NCBI RefSeq assembly: GCF_004337445.1
Contig: NZ_SJZB01000018.1
Location: 93,178-157,177, forward strand
Reading direction: 5' to 3'
Length of the DNA: 64,000 bases
Source: Parasulfuritortus cantonensis
GTDB lineage: Bacteria; Pseudomonadota; Gammaproteobacteria; Burkholderiales; Thiobacillaceae
Under the pieces are notes generated by a model. The model was not told where the DNA came from. It did no database searches and saw nothing but the letters and a program-made list of their open reading frames with translations. The position numbers and the translations under genes are program-made. Shown piece after piece: positions 1 to 8,510 of the stretch (within the stretch, counting starts at the first letter, position 1; each line of letters begins with the position of its first letter).

Positions 1-868
1 TGCGCTCGGGGTGGAAGACCTCGATGCCGGTGAGCTTTTCGCCCACGCCGACGACCTTGATGGGCTTGCCGGTGATCTGGCGCACCGACAGGGCGGCGCC
101 GCCGCGGGCGTCGCCGTCCAGCTTGGTGAGCGCCACACCCGTCAGGGGCAGGGCATCGTTGAAGGCCTTGGCGGTGTTGACCGCGTCCTGGCCCTGCATG
201 GCGTCCACCACGAACAGGGTTTCCACCGGGTCCAGGGCCTTATGGAGTTCCTTGATCTCCTCCATCATGGCCTCGTCCACGTGCAGGCGGCCGGCCGTGT
301 CGACGATCAGGACGTCATGGAAGTGGCGCCTGGCGTGGTCGAGGGCGGCACGGGCGATGTCGATCGGCTTCTGGTCCGGCGTCGACGGGAAGAAATCGGC
401 CTCGGCCTGGCCGGCTACCGTCTTCAACTGGTCGATGGCGGCGGGACGGTAGACGTCGGTGGAGACCAGCAACACCTTTTTTTTGCCGCGCTCGCGGATC
501 AGGCGGACCAGCTTGCCGCAGGTGGTGGTCTTGCCGGCGCCCTGCAGGCCGGCCATCAGGAATACCGCCGGCGGCTGGCTGGCGAAGGACAGGGGCGCCG
601 CCTGCTCGCCCATCAGGGCGGCGAGTTCCTTGTGCACGATGCCGATCAGCATCTGGCCCGGGGTGAGGCTTTGCAGGACCTCCTGACCCATGGCCTTGTC
701 CTTGACCTTGGCGATGAACTCGCGCACCACGGGCAGGGCGACGTCCGCCTCCAGGAGGGCGACACGCACCTCGCGCAGGGCGTCCTGGATGTTGGCCTCG
801 GTCAGGCGGCCCTGGCCGCGCAGGTTCTTGACGACCCGGCCAAGTCGTTCGGAGAGATTGTCGAACAT
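1..868 (-). CDS. ffh: Signal recognition particle protein Ffh (partial, N-terminal 289 residues)
   Basis: SRP54-type GTPase that binds 4.5S RNA and signal sequences and docks with FtsY for co-translational membrane targeting. Read leftwards from the ATG at 868-866 the protein begins MFDNLSERLGRVVKNLRGQG, a typical four-helix N domain. The G domain follows with the P-loop GLQGAGKTTTCGKL, DTAGR and TKLDGDARGG motifs. The window edge cuts the gene inside the G domain, so the Met-rich M domain is not seen. It is transcribed divergently from the ypjD-like gene at 946, an arrangement common in proteobacteria. Family assignment is very secure. Confidence 0.96.
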   Translation of the reverse strand, partial: MFDNLSERLGRVVKNLRGQGRLTEANIQDALREVRVALLEADVALPVVREFIAKVKDKAMGQEVLQSLTPGQMLIGIVHKELAALMGEQAAPLSFASQPPAVFLMAGLQGAGKTTTCGKLVRLIRERGKKKVLLVSTDVYRPAAIDQLKTVAGQAEADFFPSTPDQKPIDIARAALDHARRHFHDVLIVDTAGRLHVDEAMMEEIKELHKALDPVETLFVVDAMQGQDAVNTAKAFNDALPLTGVALTKLDGDARGGAALSVRQITGKPIKVVGVGEKLTGIEVFHPER

Positions 869-890
869 ACGCTATCGCAATTGAATCGGC

Positions 891-907
891 TAAACTGGCG
901 CAGTTTA
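891..907. promoter_or_regulatory. Perfect 7-3-7 inverted repeat in the ffh/ypjD divergent promoter region
   Basis: TAAACTG-GCG-CAGTTTA is an exact dyad in the 77-bp gap between two divergent genes. It could be an operator, or it may simply overlap both promoters. I know of no regulator for it. Confidence 0.35.
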
Positions 908-945
908 TCAAATCGACGACCTGGCCAAGCGCTGACCACGGAATA

Positions 946-1752
946 ATGCCTGAAGCCTTACTGTACCTGCTCACCGTTGCCACCTACCTGGGGCTGTCGG
1001 CCTACTTCCGTCCCGGCGGCCCGGCCTGTTGCGGCCCGACCGGATGGGGCCGCCTGCTGTTGTTCGTGCCGTTGGCCCTGCACCTCTACCTGCTCGACGA
1101 GGTGATCCTGCCCGGTGCCGGCCTGAGCCTCGGCTTCGGCACCTCGTTCTCGGCCGTGGCGGCCTTGACGGTGCTGTTCTACGGCCTCGCCGCCTGGCAT
1201 TACCCGCTCGCCGGCATGCAGAGCTTCGTCCTGATGTTCGGTGCCTTCGGTGTCCTCCTGCAGGCCGTGATGCCGGGCGGCCGTGTCCTCCCCGACGCCG
1301 GCATGCCGCTCTTCAAGGTGCATATGCTGGCGGCCTTCGCGGCCTATGGCCTGTTCGCCGTCGCCGCCCTGCACGCGGCCCTCATCGCCATCGCCGAGAA
1401 GCATCTGCATCGGCCGGTCCCGACCCGCATGGTCGCCGGCCTGCCGCCTTTGCTGACGCTGGAGAAACTGCTTTTCCGCATGGTCGAACTGGGTTTCCTG
1501 ATCCTCACGCTGACCCTGCTGTCCGGTATCTTCTTCTCCGAGTCGATCTACGGCCGGGCCTTCCCGCTCACCCACATGACGGTGTTCGGCATCGCCTCCT
1601 GGGCGATCTACGCCGCGTTGTTGTCCGGGCGCCGCATCTACGGCTGGCGCGGCCGTACCGCCATCTTCTGGACCCTGGCCGGTTTCGTGACCCTGCTGCT
1701 GTCCTACGTGGGCGTGAAATTCGTCCTCGAGGTGCTGCTCGGGCGGGCTTGA
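946..1752 (+). CDS. Cytochrome c assembly (CcsA/YpjD-family) inner-membrane protein
   Basis: Predicted 268-aa polytopic membrane protein of the CcsA/HemX/YpjD family, whose better-known members handle heme during c-type cytochrome maturation. Hydrophobic segments fill most of the length. Conserved-looking histidines occur in FKVHMLAAFAAYGLF and near the C-terminus in LTHMTVFGIASWAIYA. It starts at ATG 946, 77 bp from the divergent ffh start. Members next to ffh are usually the YpjD subtype, whose exact role is not settled; a heme or cytochrome role is inferred from family membership. Confidence 0.85.
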   Translation: MPEALLYLLTVATYLGLSAYFRPGGPACCGPTGWGRLLLFVPLALHLYLLDEVILPGAGLSLGFGTSFSAVAALTVLFYGLAAWHYPLAGMQSFVLMFGAFGVLLQAVMPGGRVLPDAGMPLFKVHMLAAFAAYGLFAVAALHAALIAIAEKHLHRPVPTRMVAGLPPLLTLEKLLFRMVELGFLILTLTLLSGIFFSESIYGRAFPLTHMTVFGIASWAIYAALLSGRRIYGWRGRTAIFWTLAGFVTLLLSYVGVKFVLEVLLGRA

Positions 1753-1805
1753 CAGGCGGGCCGACGGCCCTAGACTGAAGCGGTGTTCTTCGCCCGGTTT
1801 ACGGT

Positions 1806-3077
1806 TTGGACCAGATACCTTTAGGCGTCCTGCTGGCGGCGCTATTCCTGTTGTTGATCCTGTCGGGTTTCTTTTCCGGCTCCGAAACCAGCATGATGGC
1901 GGTGAACCGCTATCGGCTGAAAACGCTCGCCAAGGGCAATAACCGCGGCGCCAAGCTGGCTGAATGGCTGTTGGCACGTACCGACAAGCTGCTTTCGGTC
2001 ATCCTGCTCGGCAACAATCTCGTCAACTCGGCCGCCGCCGCCCTGGTGACCGTGGTGTCGTTCCGGGTCTTCGGCGAGAACGAGATATCGCTCACCCTGG
2101 CCACGGTCCTGGTCACCTTTCTTATCCTGGTCTTCTCCGAGGTGACGCCCAAGGTCATCGGCGCCTCCTATCCGGAGCGCATCGTGCCGGTGGTCAGCTA
2201 CCCGCTCGCCTTGCTGCTCAAGCTGCTCCATCCGGTGATCTGGTTCATCAACCTGTTCGTCCATGGCCAGCTCAGGTTGTTGCGTCTCAAGGTGGTCGAG
2301 GAAGGCGGCGGCAACCGCATGGGCGTCGAGGAACTGCGTACGCTCCTGGCCGAGTCGGGCAGTTTCCTGCCGCAGAGCCATCGCAGCATGCTGCTCAACC
2401 TGTTCGATCTGGAGAAGCTGACCGTCGACGACGTCATGTTGCCGCGCGGCGAGATCGAGGCGATCGACGTGGATTCGGCCGCGGACGAGACCGTCCAGCA
2501 TCTCCAGACCAGTCACCACGCGCATCTGCCGGTATACCGCGATGAACTCAACGAGATCGTCGGCATCGTTCACGTGCGTCGCGCCCTGGCCCATATCGGT
2601 GCCGACGGATTCGACGCCGAAGCGTTCCGGCAGGGGCTCAAGGCGGCCTATTTCGTACCCTCGGGCACGCCGCTCCTCACCCAGTTGAGCCAGTTCAAGG
2701 AGAATCGCCAGTCGCTCGGCCTGGTCGTCGACGAGTACGGCGAACTGCTCGGCCTGATCACCGTCGAGGATGTCCTGGAGGAGATCGTCGGCGAGTTCTC
2801 GGGCGTCAATCCCCTGCAGGGGAACGGCTGGGTCGCCGACGAGGAGGGCGGTTATCTGGTCGAGGGCACCATCAGTCTGCGCGACCTCAACCGCAAGCTG
2901 GGCCTGGCCTTGCCGCTGGAGGGCGCGCGTACCCTCAACGGCCTGATCATGGAATACCTGGAGGCGATGCCCGAGGCCGGTGTGACGATCAAGGTCGCCG
3001 GCTGTACCGTCGAAATCGTCCAGGTGACCGGGCGCAAGGTGAAGACGGCACGGGTACGGCCGGAGAATCGGTCCTGA
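1806..3077 (+). CDS. CorB/CorC-type (DUF21-CBS-CorC_HlyC) membrane protein, probable metal/Mg2+ transport
   Basis: A 423-aa protein with the full CNNM/CorB layout: an N-terminal DUF21 transmembrane region (about residues 1-180, including FFSGSETSMMAVNRYRLK), a CBS pair (about 200-330, with VDEYGELLGLITVEDVLEEIVGE) and a C-terminal CorC_HlyC domain. Homologues such as YfjD/CorB and MpfA are linked to magnesium transport or resistance. The start is a TTG at 1806; it keeps the full first membrane helix, and no better ATG lies upstream. It ends just before the pilB promoter. Confidence 0.9.
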   Translation: MDQIPLGVLLAALFLLLILSGFFSGSETSMMAVNRYRLKTLAKGNNRGAKLAEWLLARTDKLLSVILLGNNLVNSAAAALVTVVSFRVFGENEISLTLATVLVTFLILVFSEVTPKVIGASYPERIVPVVSYPLALLLKLLHPVIWFINLFVHGQLRLLRLKVVEEGGGNRMGVEELRTLLAESGSFLPQSHRSMLLNLFDLEKLTVDDVMLPRGEIEAIDVDSAADETVQHLQTSHHAHLPVYRDELNEIVGIVHVRRALAHIGADGFDAEAFRQGLKAAYFVPSGTPLLTQLSQFKENRQSLGLVVDEYGELLGLITVEDVLEEIVGEFSGVNPLQGNGWVADEEGGYLVEGTISLRDLNRKLGLALPLEGARTLNGLIMEYLEAMPEAGVTIKVAGCTVEIVQVTGRKVKTARVRPENRS

Positions 3078-3081
3078 AGTT

Positions 3082-3110
3082 TTGACATTTATATGTAGTC
3101 TATGCATTAT
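3082..3110 (+). promoter_or_regulatory. Likely sigma70 promoter of the pilB operon
   Basis: TTGACA at 3082-3087 is a perfect -35 box. A 17-bp spacer leads to CATTAT at 3105-3110 (4/6 match to the -10 consensus). It lies in an AT-rich gap 42 bp before the pilB GTG start. Confidence 0.65.
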
Positions 3111-3151
3111 CAAGCGTAGATACTTGTATTCATGCGGAAAAGGGAGCCGTC

Positions 3152-4873
3152 GTGGCAGCCACAGTTGCCAGTAACTTGACCGGTCTGTGCCGAGCCCTTG
3201 TTCAGCAGGGCCTGCTCAGCCAGGAGGAAGGCGAAACGCTGCAGGCCCAGGCGAAAGCGGCAGGCGAGAGTATTGTTACGCACCTGGTGCGTACCAAGCG
3301 TTTCCGGCCCCCTCAGATCGCGACGTTCTCCTCGATCACCTACGGTCTGCCTTTCTTCGATCTCGATTCACTCGATCCCATGGTCATGCCGGCCGGCGTG
3401 GTGGACCAGAAGCTGGTCGACAAGCATCGCGTCATCGCCTTGTCCCGGCGTGGCAATCGCCTGTATCTGGGGGTTTCGGATCCGAGCAACCTGCAGATAC
3501 TCGACGACGTCAAGTTCCAGACCGGCCTGGCCGTCGAACTGGTGGTCCTCGAAGAGGACAAATTGGCCCGTTACCTGGAGCAAAATGCCCAGACCGGCCA
3601 GGACGACATCCTCAAGAGCATCGATACCGACGACCTCAACCTCGAGTTCACCGACGAGGACAGCCAGGCCGCCGTCGATACCGCCGCTGCCCAGGACATC
3701 GACGACGCCCCGGTGGTGCGCTACCTGCAGAAGATCATGCTGGATGCCATCAACGGCAACGCGTCCGACATCCACTTCGAGCCTTATGAAAAGTACTACC
3801 GCATCCGCTACCGGATGGACGGCATCCTGTACGAAGTGGCGCAGCCGCCGTTGGCGATCAAGGAAAAGATCGCCTCCCGGATCAAGGTGATTTCGAAGCT
3901 CGATATTTCCGAGAAGCGGATACCGCAGGACGGCCGCATGAAGCTGGTCGTCTCGCGCAAGAAGACGGTGGATTTCCGGGTCAGCACCCTGCCGACCCTG
4001 TATGGCGAGAAGATCGTCATGCGTATCCTGGATTCCAACACGGCGCTCAATACCAAGATCGACGACCTTGGCTATGAAGCGCAGCAGCTCGCCCATCTTC
4101 TGGAGGCCATCGAACGGCCCTACGGCATGGTCCTGGTGACCGGGCCGACCGGTAGCGGCAAGACCGTGTCGCTGTACTCCTGCCTGAACCTGCTGAACAA
4201 GCCGGGCGTGAACATTTCCACCGTCGAGGACCCGGTGGAAATCCAGTTGGCCGGCATCAACCAAGTCAACGTCAACGACAAGGCCGGCCTGAATTTCTCC
4301 ACCGCGCTGCGTTCCTTCCTGCGCCAGGATCCGGACATCGTGATGGTCGGTGAAATCCGCGACCTGGAGACGGCCGACATCGCCATCAAGGCCGCCCAGA
4401 CGGGCCACATGGTGCTGTCGACGCTGCACACCAACGACGCGCCGTCGACCCTCACCCGGCTGGTCAACATGGGGGTGCCGAGCTATAACGTAGCAGCGTC
4501 CGTGCTCTTGATCACCGCCCAGCGCCTGGGCCGCCGGCTTTGCCCGAACTGCAAGGCGCCGATCGACATCCCCCCGGAGGCGCTGCTCAACGCCGGGTTT
4601 TCCGAGGCCGATCTGGACGGCAGTTGGCAGGCCTACGGGGCAGTCGGCTGCGACGTGTGCAAGAACACCGGCTACAAGGGGCGCGTGGGTATCTACCAGG
4701 TCATGCCGATCAGCGACGAGATCAACCGCCTGATCCTGAAGAACGCGAGCAATAACGAGATCGCCGAGCAGTCGCGCAACGAGGGCGTTCTTGATTTGCG
4801 CCGCGCCGGTCTGCTCAAGGTCAAGTCCGGGATGACGTCGCTCGAGGAAGTGCTGGCCGTAACCAACGAATGA
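3152..4873 (+). CDS. pilB: Type IV pilus assembly ATPase PilB
   Basis: The cytoplasmic extension motor that powers pilin polymerisation. The 573-aa protein has an N-terminal MshEN/GSPII_E-N region (about 1-150) and a C-terminal GspE/PulE ATPase. Visible motifs are Walker A VTGPTGSGKT, the Asp box STVEDPVE, Walker B DPDIVMVGEIRD, the His box STLHTNDAP, and the two zinc-binding CxxC pairs CPNC and CDVC near residues 465-510. The GTG start at 3152 follows GGGAG with good spacing. First gene of pilB-pilC-pilD-coaE. Length is normal for the family. Confidence 0.97.
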   Translation: MAATVASNLTGLCRALVQQGLLSQEEGETLQAQAKAAGESIVTHLVRTKRFRPPQIATFSSITYGLPFFDLDSLDPMVMPAGVVDQKLVDKHRVIALSRRGNRLYLGVSDPSNLQILDDVKFQTGLAVELVVLEEDKLARYLEQNAQTGQDDILKSIDTDDLNLEFTDEDSQAAVDTAAAQDIDDAPVVRYLQKIMLDAINGNASDIHFEPYEKYYRIRYRMDGILYEVAQPPLAIKEKIASRIKVISKLDISEKRIPQDGRMKLVVSRKKTVDFRVSTLPTLYGEKIVMRILDSNTALNTKIDDLGYEAQQLAHLLEAIERPYGMVLVTGPTGSGKTVSLYSCLNLLNKPGVNISTVEDPVEIQLAGINQVNVNDKAGLNFSTALRSFLRQDPDIVMVGEIRDLETADIAIKAAQTGHMVLSTLHTNDAPSTLTRLVNMGVPSYNVAASVLLITAQRLGRRLCPNCKAPIDIPPEALLNAGFSEADLDGSWQAYGAVGCDVCKNTGYKGRVGIYQVMPISDEINRLILKNASNNEIAEQSRNEGVLDLRRAGLLKVKSGMTSLEEVLAVTNE

Positions 4874-4888
4874 TGAGGAACTGACAGC

Positions 4889-6112
4889 ATGGCGGTAGCC
4901 AGGATAGCTAAACAGGCCGCGGAGATTCCGTTCGTCTGGGAAGGTACCGACAAGCTCGGCCGCAAGATCAAGGGCGAGATGCTGGCGGCCGGCGAGGCCG
5001 TGGTCAAGCAGAGCCTGCGCCGGCAAGGCATCAATGCCACCAAGGTGCGCAAGCAGAGCATGCTGGCGCGCGGCAAGAAGATCACGGAAAAGGACATCGC
5101 CCTGTTTACGCGCCAGTTGGCGACCATGGTCAAGGCCGGCGTACCGTTGCTGCAGGCGTTCGATATCACGGCGCGCAGCCACGCCAACCCCTCTTTGCAG
5201 CGCCTGCTCGGGGTGGTCAAGGCCGACGTCGAGTCGGGTACCTCGCTCAACCAGGCCTTCCGGCGCCATCCGAAGCACTTCGACGCGCTCTACTGCAACT
5301 TGGTCGAGGCCGGCGAGGCGGCGGGCATCCTCGAGACCGTGCTGGACCGGATCGCGGCCTACAAGGAAAAGATCCTGGCCATCAAGGGCAAGATCAAGTC
5401 GGCCCTCATGTATCCGGCCATCGTGGTCGTGGTCGCCTTCATCATCACCACCGGGATCATGCTGTTCGTCATCCCGACCTTCAAGGAACTGTTCGAAGGC
5501 AGCGGTGCCGAGTTGCCCGCCCTCACGGCGCTGGTGATCAAGATTTCGGATGCCTTCACGGCATGGTGGTGGGCGATATTCGGCGTCATCGGCATCGCCA
5601 TCGCCGCCTTCATGCAGGCGTTCAGCCGCTCCAAGACGTTCCGGGCACGTATCGATGCCTGGTCGCTGAAGCTGCCCATCTTCGGGCCGCTCATCGAGAA
5701 GGCCACGGTGTCGCGCTGGGCACGCACCTTTTCCTCGTTGTTCGCCGCCGGCGTGCCCATGGTCGAGGCCCTGGAGTCCGTCGCCGGGGCCTCCGGCAAT
5801 GCCGTGTTCGAGGAGGCGACCTTGAAGTTGCGTACCGACGTGGCGACCGGCGCCAGCCTGACGTCTTCGCTGCAGGCCGCCAAGGTATTCCCGACCATGC
5901 TGATTCAGATGGTCGCCATCGGCGAGGAGTCCGGTGCCCTGGATTCCATGGTGGAGAAGGTGGCCGACTTCTACGAACGCGAGGTGGATGACGCCGTCGC
6001 CGGCATATCCAGCCTCATCGAGCCGTTGATCATGGTGGTGTTGGGCGGTTTGATCGGCACCATCGTGATCGCCATGTATCTGCCGATCTTCAAGCTGGGG
6101 ACCGCGTTTTGA
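4889..6112 (+). CDS. pilC: Type IV pilus inner-membrane platform protein PilC
   Basis: A 407-aa GspF-family protein anchoring the pilus motor in the inner membrane. Two GspF domains are visible: the first begins at DIALFTRQLATMVKAGVPLLQAF, the second at SRWARTFSSLFAAGVPMVEAL. Three hydrophobic segments include the one near residues 170-195 (YPAIVVVVAFIITTGIMLFV) and a C-terminal helix ending PIFKLGTAF, a classic PilC terminus. It lies 15 bp after pilB and overlaps the pilD start by 4 bp. Confidence 0.97.
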   Translation: MAVARIAKQAAEIPFVWEGTDKLGRKIKGEMLAAGEAVVKQSLRRQGINATKVRKQSMLARGKKITEKDIALFTRQLATMVKAGVPLLQAFDITARSHANPSLQRLLGVVKADVESGTSLNQAFRRHPKHFDALYCNLVEAGEAAGILETVLDRIAAYKEKILAIKGKIKSALMYPAIVVVVAFIITTGIMLFVIPTFKELFEGSGAELPALTALVIKISDAFTAWWWAIFGVIGIAIAAFMQAFSRSKTFRARIDAWSLKLPIFGPLIEKATVSRWARTFSSLFAAGVPMVEALESVAGASGNAVFEEATLKLRTDVATGASLTSSLQAAKVFPTMLIQMVAIGEESGALDSMVEKVADFYEREVDDAVAGISSLIEPLIMVVLGGLIGTIVIAMYLPIFKLGTAF

Positions 6113-6960
6113 TCGAAGTGCTGGCCGCCTCGCCGGCAATCTGGGCCGGCGTCGCGGTTCTGCTCGGGCTGGTGGTGGGCAGTTTCCTCAACGTGGTCAT
6201 CCATCGCCTGCCCCGGATGATGGAACAGGAATGGCAGGCACAATGCGCCGAATTGCGCGGCGAACCGGCGCACGAGGTGCCGCGCTACGATCTGGTTGTG
6301 CCGCGCTCGGCCTGCCCGTCCTGCGGCCATGCCATCGCCTGGCATGAGAACATCCCGGTACTCAGCTATCTCTTCCTGCGTGGCAAGTGCTCCGCTTGCC
6401 AGGCACCGATCTCGTTGCGCTATCCGCTGGTCGAGCTTGCCACTGCCCTGCTTACCGGCGCGGCCGCTTGGCAGTTCGGCTTCACCTGGCAGGCGGCGGC
6501 CGCCTTCGCGTTGATCTGGGCCCTGGTCGCCCTCGCCGGAATCGACTTCGATACCCAGTATCTGCCCGATGCCATCACCCTGCCGCTGCTCTGGCTCGGG
6601 TTGCTGCTCAACCTGGGCCGGATGTTCGCTTCCCTGCCGGATGCCGTGATCGGGGCTGTCGCCGGTTACCTGGCGCTCTGGCTGGTCTACCAGATGTTCA
6701 AGCGCCTGACCGGCAAGGAAGGCATGGGGTACGGTGACTTCAAGCTGCTTGCCGCGCTCGGGGCCTGGTTTGGCTGGACCATGTTGCCGCTGATCATTCT
6801 CGCTTCCAGTCTGGTCGGTGCCATCGTCGGCATCGCCATGATTCTCCTGGCCGGGCACGACCGTGCCCGGCCCATCCCGTTCGGGCCCTACCTCTCCATT
6901 GCCGGGCTCGTCGCGCTGTTCTGGGGCACGGCCCTGATGCGGCAATACCTCGGCGCATGA
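6109..6960 (+). CDS. pilD: Prepilin peptidase/N-methyltransferase PilD
   Basis: A 283-aa inner-membrane aspartic protease that cleaves and N-methylates type IV prepilins. The N-terminal cytoplasmic loop carries two CxxC pairs (CPSC and CSAC). The catalytic aspartates are seen in AGIDFDTQYLPD and in the GxGD motif GMGYGDFKLL. About eight hydrophobic segments follow the family pattern. The start is a TTG overlapping the pilC stop (TTGA), implying translational coupling. It overlaps coaE by 4 bp at its end. Confidence 0.96.
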   Translation: MIEVLAASPAIWAGVAVLLGLVVGSFLNVVIHRLPRMMEQEWQAQCAELRGEPAHEVPRYDLVVPRSACPSCGHAIAWHENIPVLSYLFLRGKCSACQAPISLRYPLVELATALLTGAAAWQFGFTWQAAAAFALIWALVALAGIDFDTQYLPDAITLPLLWLGLLLNLGRMFASLPDAVIGAVAGYLALWLVYQMFKRLTGKEGMGYGDFKLLAALGAWFGWTMLPLIILASSLVGAIVGIAMILLAGHDRARPIPFGPYLSIAGLVALFWGTALMRQYLGA

Positions 6961-7577
6961 CGCGTCTGCGCCCCTATTGTGTCGGGTTGACCGGCGGCAT
7001 CGGGAGCGGCAAGAGCCTGGTCGCCCGGATGTTCGGCGAGCGCGGGGCCGGCATCGTCGATACCGACGTCATCGCGCGGACCATCACCGCACCGGGTGGC
7101 GCGGCCATCGCGTCACTGCGCGCAGCCTTCGGCCCGGATTTCATCGCCCAGGATGGCGGCCTCGACCGCGCCCGCATGCGCGCCCTGGTATTCGCCGACC
7201 CGGCCGCGAGGCACCGTCTGGAGGGTCTCCTGCACCCGATGATCCGTGCCCGGGCGGCGGCCGAACTGGTCGACCTCGGCCGGTTTCCCTACGTGGTGCT
7301 GGTGGTGCCGTTGCTGGTCGAGACGGCCGCCTACGGCGAGCTCTATGACCGCGTCCTGGTGGTGGACTGCGAACCCGGGCAGCAGCTTGCCCGCGTGGTC
7401 CAGCGGGACGGTTTGGCGGAGGCCACCGTACGCGCCGTGATGGCCGCCCAGGCCGGGCGGGAGGCGCGCCTGGCCGCGGCCGACGATGTCATCGACAACC
7501 GCGGCGCCGCCGCCAGTCTCGCGACCCAGGTCGATGTCCTGCATCGGGCCTATGCCGCTGCCGCCGGACGCCACTGA
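6957..7577 (+). CDS. coaE: Dephospho-CoA kinase
   Basis: Catalyses the last step of coenzyme A synthesis, ATP-dependent phosphorylation of the ribose 3'-OH of dephospho-CoA. The 206-aa protein opens with the P-loop GLTGGIGSGKS and contains the family motifs DTDVIAR, LHPMIR and VVPLLVE. The ATG at 6957 overlaps the pilD stop (ATGA). The pilD-coaE-zapD order is widely conserved in proteobacteria. Confidence 0.96.
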   Translation: MTRLRPYCVGLTGGIGSGKSLVARMFGERGAGIVDTDVIARTITAPGGAAIASLRAAFGPDFIAQDGGLDRARMRALVFADPAARHRLEGLLHPMIRARAAAELVDLGRFPYVVLVVPLLVETAAYGELYDRVLVVDCEPGQQLARVVQRDGLAEATVRAVMAAQAGREARLAAADDVIDNRGAAASLATQVDVLHRAYAAAAGRH

Positions 7578-7698
7578 AGGGCAACCGGGCATTGCATACA
7601 TCCGACACCATCCTGCACAATTCCGGCAAGCGCGAAATACCTTGGACGGTGTATATCCCCGCCGTCGTTGACTGCCATCCCGGAATGAATAGGTCCTA

Positions 7699-8478
7699 GT
7701 GATCGTTTACGAATATCCCCTGAACGAACGAATCCGTACCTGGCTGCGGCTGGAGGATTTGTTCGGCAAGGCCGGCTTTTTCGTCCGGGCCGGCGATTCC
7801 CGTTCCCACCATGCCGGCCTCCTCGCGCTGTTCGAGCTGGCGGACGTCATGGCCCGGCCGGAGTTGCGCAGCGAATTGATCCAGGAACTGGAACGCCAGA
7901 AACTGTCGTTGGAACCGTTACGCGGTAATCCGGCGGTGGACCCGGACCGCCTTGAGCCCCTGCTGGAGCGGCTCGCCAGCGCGTTGGCCACGTTGCACGG
8001 CCTGTCCGGCAAGCTCGGCCAACATATCCGGGAAAACGACTGGCTGGCCGGCATCAAGAGCCGGACCGGCATCCCCGGAGGCGCCTGCGGCTTCGATCTG
8101 CCCGGTTATTACTACTGGCTCAACCAGCCCGCGGCCGTCCGCGTCGCCGACCTGGAGCGCTGGCTGGCCCCCCTGCAGCCGATCCGGAGCGGGGTCGAGT
8201 TGATCCTGGAGTTGTTGCGGGAAAGTGGCAACCAAGGCCATTACTCGGCCGTGAACGGCACCTTCCAACTCATGCTGGGCGGGCGCGTCGTCCAGATGCT
8301 GCGGGTCGGGCTCGACGAGCGCTGGCCCTGCGTGCCCGAGGTCAGCGCCAACAAGTACGCCGTCAACCTGCGCTTCGTCACCGTCGAGAAGAACCAGAAG
8401 CCGAAGACCTACGAACAGGACGTCACGTTCGAACTGGTCTTCTGCTCGCTCATCGGCTGCTGCGTGCAGCCGATCTGA
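7699..8478 (+). CDS. zapD: Cell division protein ZapD (YacF)
   Basis: A 259-aa cytoplasmic FtsZ-binding protein that bundles protofilaments at the division ring. It begins IVYEYPLNERIRTWLRLE, the hallmark ZapD N-terminus, and keeps the C-terminal beta domain (VEKNQKPKTYEQDVTFELVFC). The start is GTG 7699, 121 bp after coaE. The usual downstream yacG is absent here: an M23 peptidase gene lies convergently instead. Its C-terminus IGCCVQPI is short. Confidence 0.93.
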   Translation: MIVYEYPLNERIRTWLRLEDLFGKAGFFVRAGDSRSHHAGLLALFELADVMARPELRSELIQELERQKLSLEPLRGNPAVDPDRLEPLLERLASALATLHGLSGKLGQHIRENDWLAGIKSRTGIPGGACGFDLPGYYYWLNQPAAVRVADLERWLAPLQPIRSGVELILELLRESGNQGHYSAVNGTFQLMLGGRVVQMLRVGLDERWPCVPEVSANKYAVNLRFVTVEKNQKPKTYEQDVTFELVFCSLIGCCVQPI

Positions 8479-8484
8479 GACGCC

Positions 8485-8510
8485 GAGCCCGTCTGGCCAG
8501 GGCAGGGCTC
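8485..8510. terminator. Possible hairpin between convergent zapD and M23 peptidase genes
   Basis: GAGCCC (8485-8490) pairs with GGGCTC (8505-8510) across a 14-nt loop in the 30-bp convergent gap. There is no T-tract, so it is only a weak terminator candidate. Confidence 0.3.

Noticed and set aside
3368..6139. 923-codon open frame antisense to pilB/pilC
   Set aside because: Shadow; His/Gly/Asp-rich with no recognisable domain.
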